A stretch of 64,000 bases of DNA from Flavobacteriaceae bacterium (GCA_024638165.1 JAHEKV010000001.1:102375-166374), one strand, 5' to 3'; positions 53,739 to 63,888 are shown, numbered from the stretch's first letter. Numbers and translations: made by a program. The notes: generated by a model from the letters alone, not told the origin.

Positions 53739-54934
53739 TGAAAAACGCACTGAGCTTACTTCGAGGAGATCGCGCCATTTGGGCACTTACCGTGCTGTTG
53801 GCGATTCTTTCTTTTTTGCCGGTGTACAGTGCTGGAACACAAATTCATTTCAGTGAGTCTAGCTCGGTGATTAGTACGCTTCTGTTTAAACATATGTTTT
53901 TATTGATAGCAGGGTTTGGGCTTATTGGTCTAACACACTATTTACCCATCGAGCGTATTGCGATGATCGCTTGGCTGTTGTTGATTCCTTCCTTATTGTT
54001 ATTAGCCTACACGTTAACTCTGGACACCTCTTTTGGTGGAGTGAGTGCTAAACGATGGATTAAGGTGCCTATACTGAATATGAATTTTCAGCCATCTACC
54101 TTGTCTAGTGTGTTGCTAATGGTTTGCGTCGCAAGTTATCTAGCAAAAGTTAAAGGAACTGCTGTTCGTTTTCGAGATAGTATTTTACCTCTTTGGATCC
54201 CAATTTTTGCAACAGTTATTCTTGTAGTTGGGCAAAACTTCTCGACGGCTGCACTGATTGGTTTTAATGCTTTTATGCTCTGCTTTATGGGAGGCTATCC
54301 GTTAAAGTATCTTGTGGCTATAGGTATTTCAATAACTGCCGGGGCAGCGCTTTTTTTTACTCTTTTATTGACCTCTCCTGAGGTAATCCCCTCAGATCGG
54401 GCAATTACATGGAAGAATAGAGTTGAGTCGTTCATACATCCTGAATTAGCCACAGACGATAGTCGTCATCAAATAACTCTTGCTAAAATCGCGGTAGCTG
54501 AAGGGGGTGTTTTTGGTAAGGGAGCAGGAAAAAGCGTTATTAAAAATAGAATTTCCCAGAGTACTTCTGATTTTATCTATGCAATCATTGTTGAGGAATA
54601 TGGATTAGTTGGAGGCTTATTTATTCTTTTAATTTATATCCTATTTCTCTTTCGTATCACGGTCTTAGCCTATGCAGCCACTTCGGTATTTGCCAAGCTG
54701 TTAATTGTAGGGCTTGGGCTTCCGATCGTATTTCAAGCGTTTTTGAACATGGCAGTAGTTGTTGAGCTCGTACCGGTTACTGGTCAACCCTTGCCACTGA
54801 TTAGTATGGGGGGAACCTCTATCTGGATGACTTGTATTGCAATTGGTATTGTGCTCAGTGCAACAAGCCACACGAAGAAAAAGGAGAAACTCGCAGATTC
54901 CGAATTCTCTATCAAAAATCTAAGTCGTAAATGA
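53738..54934 (+). CDS. ftsW: Cell division peptidoglycan polymerase FtsW
   Basis: 398 residues of the SEDS family with about ten membrane segments. FtsW polymerises lipid II at the septum together with FtsI. Motifs: SFGGVSAKRWIKVPILNMNFQPST, ESFIHPELATDDSRHQITLAKIAVAEGGVFGKGAGKSVIKNRISQSTSDFIYAIIVEEYGLVGG with the catalytic Asp region (TSDFIYA), and VPVTGQPLPLISMGGTSIW. It overlaps murG by four bases. Confidence 0.96.
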   Translation: MKNALSLLRGDRAIWALTVLLAILSFLPVYSAGTQIHFSESSSVISTLLFKHMFLLIAGFGLIGLTHYLPIERIAMIAWLLLIPSLLLLAYTLTLDTSFGGVSAKRWIKVPILNMNFQPSTLSSVLLMVCVASYLAKVKGTAVRFRDSILPLWIPIFATVILVVGQNFSTAALIGFNAFMLCFMGGYPLKYLVAIGISITAGAALFFTLLLTSPEVIPSDRAITWKNRVESFIHPELATDDSRHQITLAKIAVAEGGVFGKGAGKSVIKNRISQSTSDFIYAIIVEEYGLVGGLFILLIYILFLFRITVLAYAATSVFAKLLIVGLGLPIVFQAFLNMAVVVELVPVTGQPLPLISMGGTSIWMTCIAIGIVLSATSHTKKKEKLADSEFSIKNLSRK

Positions 54935-56013
54935 ATTATCGATTTCTGATATCGGGAGGAGGTACTGGTGGACACATCTACCCAGCTATTGCTATTGCTG
55001 ATGCGCTTAAAGCCACCTATCCCGATGCAGAATTTCTGTTTGTGGGAGCCCAAGGTAGAATGGAGATGGAACTTGTGCCCAAGGCAGGATACCCGATTAA
55101 AGGACTTTGGATTACAGGTATTCAAAGAAAATTTAGTTTAAGGAATATGTTATTGCCATTGATGCTGCTTTCGAGTTTGCTTCAATCTTTTTTTCTATTA
55201 CTGAAATTCAAACCTAATTATGTTGTGGGCACAGGAGGTTTTGCGAGTGGACCGCTCCTTTTCGTAGCTTCTATTTTAAAAATTCCTTATTTGATTCAAG
55301 AACAGAATGCCTTTGCAGGTCTTACTAATAAATGGGTCTCACCGAAAGCAGATGTTATTTGTGTTGCCTATCCCAATATGGATCGATTCTTTCCAAAATC
55401 TAAAGTGGTTATAACGGGTAACCCCATTAGATCATCTTTGGTCGCTAACCAGATAGATCGGGTCACTGCTGCGAGTATTTATGGTTTTAATGCTTCGGAC
55501 AAAGTAGTGTTAATGTTGGGAGGTAGTTTGGGCTCTGCCGCAATGAATAAGTGGTTAAGTGAACAATTAGATGTAATTACTAGCCGTGGTTTTAAAGTGC
55601 TGTGGCAGTGCGGGAAAATTTATTACAACACCTATAAAAACCAAGAGAGTAAATCAGTGAAAGTCGTCCCCTTTATCGAAAATATGGGAGCTGTTTACGA
55701 ACTGGCTTCAGGTATTATTTCTAGGGCAGGAGCGGGAGCCATTTCTGAACTTGCTAGAGTGGGTAAACCTACCCTTTTTATTCCCTCACCTTTAGTTGCC
55801 GAAGATCACCAAACCAAAAACGCCGAGAGTATGGTGGCTTTAGATGCCGCTATGATTCTTAGAGAAAGCGAACTATCTGATTCAAGTATTCTGGAGCGTT
55901 TTCTTGAATACGTTCAGTCAGAAAATCCAGTAATGGGTAATCGGTTTAAAGCTGAAGCTATACCTCGAGCTGCTGAGACCATTGTAGAATTAATAGTAGA
56001 GCGATTAAAATGA
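54931..56013 (+). CDS. murG: UDP-GlcNAc:undecaprenyl-PP-MurNAc-pentapeptide GlcNAc transferase
   Basis: 360 residues, GT28 family. It converts lipid I to lipid II. Motifs: LISGGGTGGHIYPAIAIADAL, FVGAQGRMEMELVPKAGYPI, VVGTGGFASGPLL, LIQEQNAFAGLTNKWVS, LMLGGSLGSAAMN and SRAGAGAISELARVGKPTLFIPSPLVAEDHQTKNAE. Overlaps both ftsW and murC by four bases. Confidence 0.97.
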   Translation: MNYRFLISGGGTGGHIYPAIAIADALKATYPDAEFLFVGAQGRMEMELVPKAGYPIKGLWITGIQRKFSLRNMLLPLMLLSSLLQSFFLLLKFKPNYVVGTGGFASGPLLFVASILKIPYLIQEQNAFAGLTNKWVSPKADVICVAYPNMDRFFPKSKVVITGNPIRSSLVANQIDRVTAASIYGFNASDKVVLMLGGSLGSAAMNKWLSEQLDVITSRGFKVLWQCGKIYYNTYKNQESKSVKVVPFIENMGAVYELASGIISRAGAGAISELARVGKPTLFIPSPLVAEDHQTKNAESMVALDAAMILRESELSDSSILERFLEYVQSENPVMGNRFKAEAIPRAAETIVELIVERLK

Positions 56014-57326
56014 AACAGTCCTACTATTTCATAGGAATTGGAGGCATTGGAATGTCGGCCTTGGCTCGCTATCTACTTAGTCGTGGTGATAAGGTTGGAG
56101 GCTATGATCGCGATCAAACTGATTTATGTCAAGCATTAACCAATGAGGGTGCGCAGATTGGTCATGACCTTACCGATTTTTCATTCATTGATACCTTTTC
56201 GAATAACCTCCTAGTTATTTATACGGCTGCAGTTACGAGCGAACATCCCCAATTGAAGTACGCCTTATCAAAGGGAGTTCGAACTTTAAAGAGAGCTCAG
56301 TTTTTAGGTGAAATCGTTCAATCAGGAAAGGTGCTTGCAGTGGCAGGTACCCACGGAAAGACTACAACGGCCACATTTCTCACTCATTTTCTGAAACAGT
56401 CTAACGTTTCGTTTACCGCTTTTCTCGGTGGAATTTCAAACGATTTGAATTCGAATTATTATTCATCAGGTTCAGAATACTTTGTGGTTGAGGCAGACGA
56501 GTTTGATCGTTCTTTTTTGGCCTTGTATCCGCATGCTTCAATCATCACATCGATAGAGCTTGATCATTTAGATATCTATAAGGATTACCAAGCGATCGTT
56601 GATTCTTTCACCCAATTCGCAAGTCAAACTTCAGGAGCTTTGATGGTTCATGAGTCTGTGAAATTAAAAGGATCAATTTCTTATGGATTTTCTCCTGAGA
56701 ATGATGGGTATATTACAGATGTTGAATTCACCAATAGTGGAACGAATTTTAAAATCCACACTAAGGAACACTCTACTGTCTCAGTAACTGTTCCTTTTTA
56801 TGGAAATCACAATCTTCTCAATACCTTAGCTGCCTACATGATCGCAAAGGAAATAGTCTCCGTTGAGAAGCTTGTTCCTATTTTCAACACGCTTCCTTTA
56901 GCAAAACGCAGAGCCTCGAAATTAGTTGAAAACGATCAGGTCGTTTTTTACGATGACTATGCGCATCATCCTAGTGAAATTCAAGCAATGCATCAGTTAC
57001 TTCGTTCTCGATATCCCAATCGTTCGATTACCGCAGTTTTTCAGCCTCATTTATATTCTCGAACTAGAGATTTTGCAAAAGAGTTTACTGAGGTTTTAGG
57101 TTTGTTTGATAACGTATGGATATTGCCTATTTATCCAGCCCGTGAAGCTCCAATTCAAGGAGTGAGTTCTGAACTCTTATTAAATGGAGATTCTCGTTTA
57201 GAATCTATTTCAAAAGAGGAGGTTCTGTCGCGTATATCTATGAAAGCCCCCGAGGTGTTAGTTACCCTTGGTGCCGGTGATATTGCCAATTTATCTAAAT
57301 CGATACAAAAACTTCTCGAACAGTGA
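56010..57326 (+). CDS. murC: UDP-MurNAc:L-alanine ligase
   Basis: 438 residues. MurC adds the first residue of the stem peptide. Motifs: YFIGIGGIGMSALARYLLSRG, IYTAAVTSEHPQLKYA, P-loop AVAGTHGKTTTATFL, EADEFDRSFLALYPHASIITSIELDHLDIY, FYGNHNLLNTLAA, FYDDYAHHPSEIQA and FQPHLYSRTRDFAKEFTEVL. Its stop codon overlaps the GTG start of ftsQ. Confidence 0.97.
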   Translation: MKQSYYFIGIGGIGMSALARYLLSRGDKVGGYDRDQTDLCQALTNEGAQIGHDLTDFSFIDTFSNNLLVIYTAAVTSEHPQLKYALSKGVRTLKRAQFLGEIVQSGKVLAVAGTHGKTTTATFLTHFLKQSNVSFTAFLGGISNDLNSNYYSSGSEYFVVEADEFDRSFLALYPHASIITSIELDHLDIYKDYQAIVDSFTQFASQTSGALMVHESVKLKGSISYGFSPENDGYITDVEFTNSGTNFKIHTKEHSTVSVTVPFYGNHNLLNTLAAYMIAKEIVSVEKLVPIFNTLPLAKRRASKLVENDQVVFYDDYAHHPSEIQAMHQLLRSRYPNRSITAVFQPHLYSRTRDFAKEFTEVLGLFDNVWILPIYPAREAPIQGVSSELLLNGDSRLESISKEEVLSRISMKAPEVLVTLGAGDIANLSKSIQKLLEQ

Positions 57327-58045
57327 AACGGTTTAAATCGCTCATACAATTCATAAGTGTTACCGTTTTAATAGGGGTAATAATTGTTGTTTCTCAGTTT
57401 CAGCAGAAAGTTAGACCAGCGAGTCACATAGATATTCGGTTCGATGAAAAGAAGGAAACGTTGGTTGATACCGACTCGGTTAATAAATTGTTAATACAAA
57501 TTGTTCAACAATACAGCGCGAGCCTAAAAGATGGGATAGTTTTGAGTAAGGCAGAAAAAGGCATCGAATCGATGTCTGGTGTTCGAAATGCTGAAGTTTT
57601 CAGCACAATTTCGGGAGTCTTAGTGGCTGAAATTCAGCAAAAAAAGGTTCGAGCTAAGGTGATTGGTTCAAAACCTTATTATATCGATGAGTTAGGGGAC
57701 GAACTTCCCTTGACGAGCCGATATGAACCTGAGGTCGCTTTGATTCGTTCGAATGAAGCTTTTGAAATTGACGGATCTGACGTGATTGAGCTGCTTTCGG
57801 GTATTGAAAGTAGCGAACTTTTGAACAAGGATTTAAAAGAAATAAAGCAAATTAGTTCGCGTCGTTTTTCGCTCCTTTTTAACTCGTTGCCCTTCGAGGT
57901 AATCGTGGGAGAAGCAGTAAACATCGAGCAGAAGATGACTAAGTTGATTGCTTTTTTGATAAAGGCGGAGCAAGAGAAATCATTAGGACAATATCGAACA
58001 GTGAATTTGTCTTTTAATAATCAGGTAGTGGCTACCAAAAAGTAA
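57323..58045 (+). CDS. ftsQ: Cell division protein FtsQ-like
   Basis: 240 residues, GTG start. A single membrane helix near 11-27 (FISVTVLIGVIIVVSQF) is followed by a periplasmic domain with a POTRA-like start (HIDIRFDEKKETLVDTDSVNKLLIQI) and the beta segment LVAEIQQKKVRAKVIGSKPYYIDELGDELPLTSRY, the FtsQ pattern. Identification leans on context between murC and ftsA. FtsQ connects the divisome through FtsQLB. Confidence 0.85.
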   Translation: MKRFKSLIQFISVTVLIGVIIVVSQFQQKVRPASHIDIRFDEKKETLVDTDSVNKLLIQIVQQYSASLKDGIVLSKAEKGIESMSGVRNAEVFSTISGVLVAEIQQKKVRAKVIGSKPYYIDELGDELPLTSRYEPEVALIRSNEAFEIDGSDVIELLSGIESSELLNKDLKEIKQISSRRFSLLFNSLPFEVIVGEAVNIEQKMTKLIAFLIKAEQEKSLGQYRTVNLSFNNQVVATKK

Positions 58046-58049
58046 CCAA

Positions 58050-59366
58050 ATGGAACAAGAAACATATTCAGTAGGCTTAGATATTGGGACGACCAAGATC
58101 GTTGCTATTATCGGTAAAGAGAATGAATTTGGGAAAGTTGAGGTTGTAGGTGTTGGTAAAGCCAAAAGTTTGGGTGTACATCGAGGAGTAGTTAATAATA
58201 TTACTCAAACGGTTCAATCTATCCAAGCAGCCGTTGAAGAGGCAGAAAGTGTCTCAGGAGTTGCTATTTCTGAAGTAGTCGCCGGTATTGCAGGCCAGCA
58301 CATACGAAGTTTACAGACCTCAGATTATATCACTAGGGAAGCTCCAGAAGAGGTCATTAGTGAAGATGATCTAAAGCGATTGGAGCAGCAGGTAAAAAAG
58401 TTGCAAATGCTACCTGGAGAGGAGATTATTCATGTGCTTCCACAAGAGTACAAAGTAGATACCCAGTCTGAGATTAAAGAGCCTATCGGTATGTATGGAA
58501 ACCGATTAGAAGCCAGGTTTCATGTGGTGGTAGGTCAAGTCGCTTCAATCAAAAATATTCACCGTTGTATCGTTAGCGCCAATATTAAAGTACAAGACGT
58601 ATGTTTGGAGCCTATCGCTTCTGCTAAGGCCGTTTTGAGTCAAGAAGAAATGGAAGCTGGCGTAGCACTGGTTGATATAGGAGGAGGTACTACGGATCTA
58701 GCGGTATTTAAGGATGGAATTATTAGACACACCTCAGTGATTCCTTTTGGTGGTAATATTATTACGGAGGATATCAAAGAAGGTTGTGCAATCATAGAAA
58801 AGCAAGCCGAACTGTTAAAAGTGAAGTTTGGTTCTGCATGGCCTGGAGAAAATAAAGAAAATGAAGTGGTATCGATCCCTGGCTTAAGAGGTAGAGAGCC
58901 CAAAGAGATCACCTTAAAGACCCTTTCGAAGATTATACACGCTCGAGTCGTTGAGATTATTGAAGCAGTCAATGCCGAAATTAAGAACTACGCACAAGGT
59001 GATCAGAAGAAGAAACTGATCGCAGGTATTGTTATTACAGGTGGTGGAAGCCAACTTAAACATTTGAAACAGGTAGTTGAATACATCACCGGCATGGACA
59101 CCCGAATCGGATACCCGAATGAACACCTTGCAGGCAACTCTAGCCCTGAAATTGCTAGCCCTATGTATGCCACAGCAGTTGGTCTACTAATGGGGGCATT
59201 AGAAATACAAGAAATACAGGCGAGCACGAAGTCTGTAATCGAACAACAAGATACTGACGATACTCCAGCACAAGAAAGTGAGCACTCAATCGAGCCAAAG
59301 AAAGGTGGATTGTTAGGTGTCTTTTTGAATAAAGCAAAGAATATTTTCGACGAATTAGCCGACTAA
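58050..59366 (+). CDS. ftsA: Cell division protein FtsA
   Basis: 438 residues, actin fold. FtsA tethers FtsZ to the membrane. Motifs: SVGLDIGTTKIVAIIG (phosphate 1), the 1C subdomain (GVHRGVVNNITQTVQSIQAAVEEAE), VALVDIGGGTTDLAVFKDGII (phosphate 2), GIVITGGGSQLKHL, and the C-terminal amphipathic membrane-targeting helix LLGVFLNKAKNIFDEL. It lies 16 bases before ftsZ. Confidence 0.97.
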   Translation: MEQETYSVGLDIGTTKIVAIIGKENEFGKVEVVGVGKAKSLGVHRGVVNNITQTVQSIQAAVEEAESVSGVAISEVVAGIAGQHIRSLQTSDYITREAPEEVISEDDLKRLEQQVKKLQMLPGEEIIHVLPQEYKVDTQSEIKEPIGMYGNRLEARFHVVVGQVASIKNIHRCIVSANIKVQDVCLEPIASAKAVLSQEEMEAGVALVDIGGGTTDLAVFKDGIIRHTSVIPFGGNIITEDIKEGCAIIEKQAELLKVKFGSAWPGENKENEVVSIPGLRGREPKEITLKTLSKIIHARVVEIIEAVNAEIKNYAQGDQKKKLIAGIVITGGGSQLKHLKQVVEYITGMDTRIGYPNEHLAGNSSPEIASPMYATAVGLLMGALEIQEIQASTKSVIEQQDTDDTPAQESEHSIEPKKGGLLGVFLNKAKNIFDELAD

Positions 59367-59382
59367 AAAACACAACCGACCT

Positions 59383-61341
59383 ATGAGTTTTGAATTAGAA
59401 AACATCAATTTTGACTTACCAAAGCATAAAAGCAACGTAATTAAGGTCATTGGTATTGGTGGTGGAGGAAGTAACGCTGTCAACTACATGTACCGCGAAG
59501 GGATTAAAGGAGTTGACTTTGTGATCTGTAATACCGACCGTCAAGCACTTGAAAATAGCCCGGTGCCAAATAAAATTCAGTTAGGCCTGAATCTTACCGA
59601 AGGTCTTGGTGCTGGTGCAAATCCAGAGATTGGTGAACAGGCTGCTTTGGAATCATTAGAGGAGTTAAAAGGCCTTTTACAGCAACAAACTAAAATGGTT
59701 TTCATTACTGCAGGTATGGGTGGTGGAACTGGAACGGGTGCGGCGCCAATTATTGCTGGTTTAGCTAAGGAGATGGGTATTCTTACCGTGGGTATCGTAA
59801 CTATTCCTTTCAAATTCGAAGGAAATACTCGTTATTCTCAAGCTCAAAAGGGTTTAGATAAATTACGTGAGGGCGTAGATTCACTCATCGTCATTAATAA
59901 TAATAAGCTCCGTGAAATTTACGGTAATCTTGGGTTCAAATCAGGTTTTAGTAAAGCCGATGAAGTGCTGGCCACTGCAGCGAAAGGGATTGCAGAGGTA
60001 ATTACTCATCATTACTTGCAGAACATTGACCTTAGAGACGCAAAGACCGTATTGTCAAATAGTGGAACCGCAATCATGGGAGCTGCAGTTACCTCTGGTG
60101 CAGATCGTGCACGCATCGCTATCGAGTCGGCACTTGACAGCCCGTTACTCAATGATAATAAAATCAAAGGTTCGAAGAATGTACTACTACTTATTGTCTC
60201 AGGTACCGATGAAATTACCCTTGACGAGATTGGAGAGATTAACGATCATATTCAATCTGAAGCTGGTTATAATGCCGATATCATTATGGGGGTAGGTGAA
60301 GATGAGTCTTTAGGTGATGCCATTTCTGTGACTGTTATAGCAACAGGTTTTGATACCGATCAGCAAGATTATATTGTTACCCACCAAACGCAACGAATCA
60401 TTCACTCTTTAGATGGGGAATCAAAAGCAGTAAATGATCAAACGCTAGGTTTTGACACTTCTGAAAACATTCGTTCGATTGAGGTAAATAACCCTGAATT
60501 GGTAAGTCCTAAGACTGAGGTAAACGAAGAGCCTTCGAAAACGGTGTTTCAATTAGAGGAGGAGTCAGAAATTGAAGAGGAAATGAGCTTTTCATTGGAG
60601 GTAGCAGAGGATCGTTTTGAAGGAAATATTTCAGAGACTGTAGACGAGCATCCTTTAATCAGTACTTCTGATCTAATTCGTGAAATACCCGTCAATGCTG
60701 AGGTGATTGAATTTAACGTTGAGGATGATCTTGATGATGATTTTGTGATTGTTGATACTTCTGAATTGATTAAGGAGATTGAAGTTATCGATGCTGAAGT
60801 AGTAAGCTCTGCAAGTCCCTCATTAGATCAGGATGACTTTTCATTTGAATTACCCCTAGTGACTGATGAGACAGATAGCGAAGAGACTGCACCAACAGTG
60901 GTGTTTGATTTGTTCTCTGATACTGATAAAATTACACCGGTAGATACACCGCAATCAGGTACTTCGGCTCCAAAGGAATCGGAGGAAGAAATGGATTTTG
61001 TCCTTTCTACCAAGGAAGAGGTGAAGGTTCCTTCTAACCCTGTTCCTGCAGCTCAAACCGAGAATAATCCTTACGAGATGAGTTTGAGTGAAACTGAAGA
61101 GATTCTTGCTGCTCGAAAGGAACAACGTATTCAGGCTTTCAAAAACTTCAATCATCAATTCAATAAAGGTTCTATCAAATTAGATGAAATTGAACGTATA
61201 CCAGCGTATAAACGTGCAGGCGTTGAATTTGACGAGGTGCCTGAAGGGTCTAAAGTTTCAAGAACTACTTTGAGTGAGGATCAAAACGGTGATACACAAC
61301 TAAGAACGAATAATTCTTTTCTGCATGATAATGTAGACTAG
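59383..61341 (+). CDS. ftsZ: Cell division protein FtsZ with a long acidic linker
   Basis: 652 residues. The tubulin-like GTPase covers about 1-335: [18 protein letters not shown], the tubulin signature [41 protein letters not shown], and [21 protein letters not shown]. About 210 residues rich in Glu, Asp and Ser follow, a disordered linker longer than in E. coli (about 50), then a conserved C-terminal peptide region with [15 protein letters not shown]. FtsZ forms the division ring. The last gene of the dcw operon; its stop overlaps that of the TonB receptor gene. Confidence 0.97.
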   Translation: MSFELENINFDLPKHKSNVIKVIGIGGGGSNAVNYMYREGIKGVDFVICNTDRQALENSPVPNKIQLGLNLTEGLGAGANPEIGEQAALESLEELKGLLQQQTKMVFITAGMGGGTGTGAAPIIAGLAKEMGILTVGIVTIPFKFEGNTRYSQAQKGLDKLREGVDSLIVINNNKLREIYGNLGFKSGFSKADEVLATAAKGIAEVITHHYLQNIDLRDAKTVLSNSGTAIMGAAVTSGADRARIAIESALDSPLLNDNKIKGSKNVLLLIVSGTDEITLDEIGEINDHIQSEAGYNADIIMGVGEDESLGDAISVTVIATGFDTDQQDYIVTHQTQRIIHSLDGESKAVNDQTLGFDTSENIRSIEVNNPELVSPKTEVNEEPSKTVFQLEEESEIEEEMSFSLEVAEDRFEGNISETVDEHPLISTSDLIREIPVNAEVIEFNVEDDLDDDFVIVDTSELIKEIEVIDAEVVSSASPSLDQDDFSFELPLVTDETDSEETAPTVVFDLFSDTDKITPVDTPQSGTSAPKESEEEMDFVLSTKEEVKVPSNPVPAAQTENNPYEMSLSETEEILAARKEQRIQAFKNFNHQFNKGSIKLDEIERIPAYKRAGVEFDEVPEGSKVSRTTLSEDQNGDTQLRTNNSFLHDNVD

Positions 61342-63665
61342 AAATCGAAGACGAGCCCTATGCTCGGTATAAACTGCCCTTCACTTCTTGGTAATTCCTT
61401 GAGTTGTGAAGGGTTTTTTATTGAACCATCACTGTTTCGTGCTAATCCGTATTCGGGAGGTGTTGGATTGTCAGCCGATAATAAATTCTGAACTTCGATG
61501 AACAAGTTGAAACTACTTGAGGTGAAATTCCATTTTTTATCAATTCGAAGGTCGAGTTGAGAGAAGGGATCTAAAAGATAGTTCTGATTACCGAGTAAGT
61601 CATAGTCTAGTCGAAGATCTGGGTAATTGGCTAGACTCAAGGTTTCGTCGATGGGAGCGTAAGGAGTTTTCCCATTATACCTGAACCTCGAACTGATTTC
61701 CCAATTTTTATTGAGTTTGTATCCGCCAGTAAAAGAGGCCAGATGACGGCTATCCCAAGTGCTTCTTCTATAAATATTCGGGTCTAATCCACTGAATTCA
61801 CTGAAGAAATAAGTGTAAGAAAATAAGCCGTAGAAATTATTACTCAACTTTTGCTGATACAATAATTCTAGGCCATAGCTTCGACCTTTGCCACTACTTT
61901 CTACTTCTTCATTTCCCAATACCTCGAAACCAGCTCCTTTGTTGGCTAATGAAATCTCATCAAGAACCGAGACTGGATAGTTACTGTAGGATTTTAGGAA
62001 CCCTTCAATAGATAGTAAAGTTGTATTCCCAAAGTACTTCTTGATCCCTGCAGTTAAGTGATCAGATTGTACATAATTCAGGTTTTCGTTTACGAAAATT
62101 CCGGCGCTTTGATAACCCAATTGGGTGTAAGTAGGTATTTTGAAATAACGCCCTACTCCTAGAGTTGCACTCAGATCTTCATTGAAATTATAGGTCAAAG
62201 CGGCTCTTGGGGAGATGTGGTCCAATAAATTATTTTTGGTAAAACTATCATCATCGAGGCGAAGCCCAAGTGTAAACTCCGTTTTCTTACCTAGGTTCCC
62301 ACTAAGCTGAGTAAACAGACCATATTTAGAAAATTCAATAGCAGAAAAGAATGAATTATTGATTCGCTCAATAGTTGTATTATTCTCATAATTCGATCGC
62401 TGCAGATTCATTCCATAGGACCACTTTAGCTTTCCAAGATATCTTACTAGATCAAATCTCAATTTGGTTTCAGCCTCTATTGACTCATTGATAAAATAGG
62501 CGCCACTCTCGTTTTCTGGATCGGTATACTGGGTAAATGTATTTTGTAACCGGTTGTGAGAAAGGCTTAATGTGAATTTTCCTGGCTGGGATTTTAATTT
62601 GTGCTGCCAACTTATTCCGGCAACATGTGTCCTTTGATCGATAAAGGGAGCCTGCTCTAGTTGGGCAGTAGCTTCTTCATCAAAGTTCTCTGGTGCTTCA
62701 ACACTAAAATCATCGATTGCCCCGATGCCGATAAGACTAATTGAATTATACTCATCGATGGTGTGATCTATCTTGTATTGATAATCCCAGTAGTCTGGAC
62801 GGATAGGTAAACCAATAAGTTCAAACAAGAACTGTAGATAGCTTCTTCTTACTGACCCTATAAACGTGGTTTTCTCAGAAATTGGCCCGTCAAAGGTTAA
62901 TGCCGTTTCACTAGCGCTCACTCGAATATTTCTATTCCATCCTTCGCTTGAACCCTTTCGCTGCTCAAATTGTAGTACACCTGAAAGTGCATTATCGTAG
63001 CGCGCATCAAAGGAAGAAGCCGATAAAGTGACGTTTTCTATGAAGGAAACATTAATCATTCCAACCGGTCCTCCAGCACTTCCTTGTGTACTGAAGTGAT
63101 TGATATTAGGAATTTCAATGCCATCTAAATAATAAACACTCTCATTGGGTGCTCCACCTCTAATGATCAAATCGTTACGAAATCCACCCACCGAAGGTGA
63201 TACACCAGGTAGTGTTTGGGCTACTTGCACCACATCGTTGTTTCCGCCCGGATAAGTAGCGAGCTCCACTGCCGATAGAGTTCTCGTGGAAAGTGGAGAT
63301 TCTTTAGGTCGAGATATAAAATTGTCTGCCTGCAAGACTACGCCCTCTAGTGCTTCTGCTTTTGGTGAAAGACTAAAATTGTATTCTGGATTACCCTTTG
63401 ACTTTACGATGATATTAAAAAGGGTTTGTGGCTCATATCCCAAAAACCGAACACTCAGATTGTAAGATCCAGGAGCAACACCACTTATTATATAAATACC
63501 ATCGATATCGGTTTGTGCACCTAGTGGGGTATCCACTAAAAGGACTTCTGCACCAGCAAGTGGATAGCCGAATTCATCGACCACGGTTCCTCTAATGCTG
63601 ACTTCTTGTGTGTAAAGCAGGTTAGCACCCAAAAAGAGTGCTAATAGGGTGAGTAGGTTTTTCAA
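61338..63665 (-). CDS. TonB-dependent receptor with carboxypeptidase-like regulatory domain
   Basis: 775 residues. Signal peptide about 1-20 (KNLLTLLALFLGANLLYTQ), then a carboxypeptidase-regulatory-like domain (about 22-100: RGTVVDEFGYPLAGAEVLLVDTPLGAQTDIDGIYIISGVAPGSYNLSVRFLGYEPQ), the plug domain (about 115-230: VAQTLPGVSPSVGGFRNDLIIRGGAPNESVYYLDGIEIPNINHF) and a 22-strand barrel ending in FDF. It imports an unknown nutrient across the outer membrane. No SusD partner is adjacent. The start is a TTG (63663-63665) because no ATG or GTG precedes the signal peptide. Its 3' end overlaps ftsZ by four bases. Confidence 0.9.
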   Translation of the reverse strand: MKNLLTLLALFLGANLLYTQEVSIRGTVVDEFGYPLAGAEVLLVDTPLGAQTDIDGIYIISGVAPGSYNLSVRFLGYEPQTLFNIIVKSKGNPEYNFSLSPKAEALEGVVLQADNFISRPKESPLSTRTLSAVELATYPGGNNDVVQVAQTLPGVSPSVGGFRNDLIIRGGAPNESVYYLDGIEIPNINHFSTQGSAGGPVGMINVSFIENVTLSASSFDARYDNALSGVLQFEQRKGSSEGWNRNIRVSASETALTFDGPISEKTTFIGSVRRSYLQFLFELIGLPIRPDYWDYQYKIDHTIDEYNSISLIGIGAIDDFSVEAPENFDEEATAQLEQAPFIDQRTHVAGISWQHKLKSQPGKFTLSLSHNRLQNTFTQYTDPENESGAYFINESIEAETKLRFDLVRYLGKLKWSYGMNLQRSNYENNTTIERINNSFFSAIEFSKYGLFTQLSGNLGKKTEFTLGLRLDDDSFTKNNLLDHISPRAALTYNFNEDLSATLGVGRYFKIPTYTQLGYQSAGIFVNENLNYVQSDHLTAGIKKYFGNTTLLSIEGFLKSYSNYPVSVLDEISLANKGAGFEVLGNEEVESSGKGRSYGLELLYQQKLSNNFYGLFSYTYFFSEFSGLDPNIYRRSTWDSRHLASFTGGYKLNKNWEISSRFRYNGKTPYAPIDETLSLANYPDLRLDYDLLGNQNYLLDPFSQLDLRIDKKWNFTSSSFNLFIEVQNLLSADNPTPPEYGLARNSDGSIKNPSQLKELPRSEGQFIPSIGLVFDF

Positions 63666-63677
63666 AGCAATTTTTTA

Positions 63678-63685
63678 CAAAGATA
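63678..63685 (-). promoter_or_regulatory. Candidate -7 element (TATCTTTG) for the TonB receptor
   Basis: Perfect TAnnTTTG on the minus strand, 12 bases before the TTG start, so the predicted mRNA leader is only a few bases. Confidence 0.5.
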
Positions 63686-63709
63686 CAATTCAGGGGATTT
63701 TACCTAGGC

Positions 63710-63770
63710 GCATAAAAAAAGGGTTCTAGTGAACCCCTCTTTTTTATCCTTAAGTGACCGCGGGAGGATT
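63710..63770. repeat. Direct repeat copy 1: tRNA-Arg 3' end plus terminator (remnant)
   Basis: 61 bases identical to 63889-63949 except at three positions in the terminator loop. It ends in the last 14-16 bases of tRNA-Arg (GACCGCGGGAGGATT on the plus strand) but then diverges, so no tRNA follows. The centre is a hairpin GGGTTC (63721-63726), TAGT, GAACCC (63731-63736), flanked by A and T runs: an intrinsic terminator readable in both directions. Confidence 0.85.
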
Positions 63771-63888
63771 ACCCAATAAATGGTGTTTTCCTCTTTCGCT
63801 CCGTAGTCTAAATAAAAAAGAGGCTTGCTCATGCAAGTCTTTTCTTACACGCATCTACTCAATTAAGCTTTGCTTATTTCGCTAATGT
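63771..63888. other. 118-base spacer between the two repeats
   Basis: No gene is seen. It contains one further hairpin: bases 63818-63828 (ending GCTTGC) pair with 63833-63843 (starting GCAAG) around TCAT, with two G-U pairs, and a T-run on the plus strand. No integrase, transposase fragment or second tRNA is recognisable. Confidence 0.6.

Noticed and set aside
63755..63800. A second tRNA at the outer copy of the repeat
   Set aside because: Only the acceptor/T-arm end is present; no T loop, anticodon arm or D arm follows.
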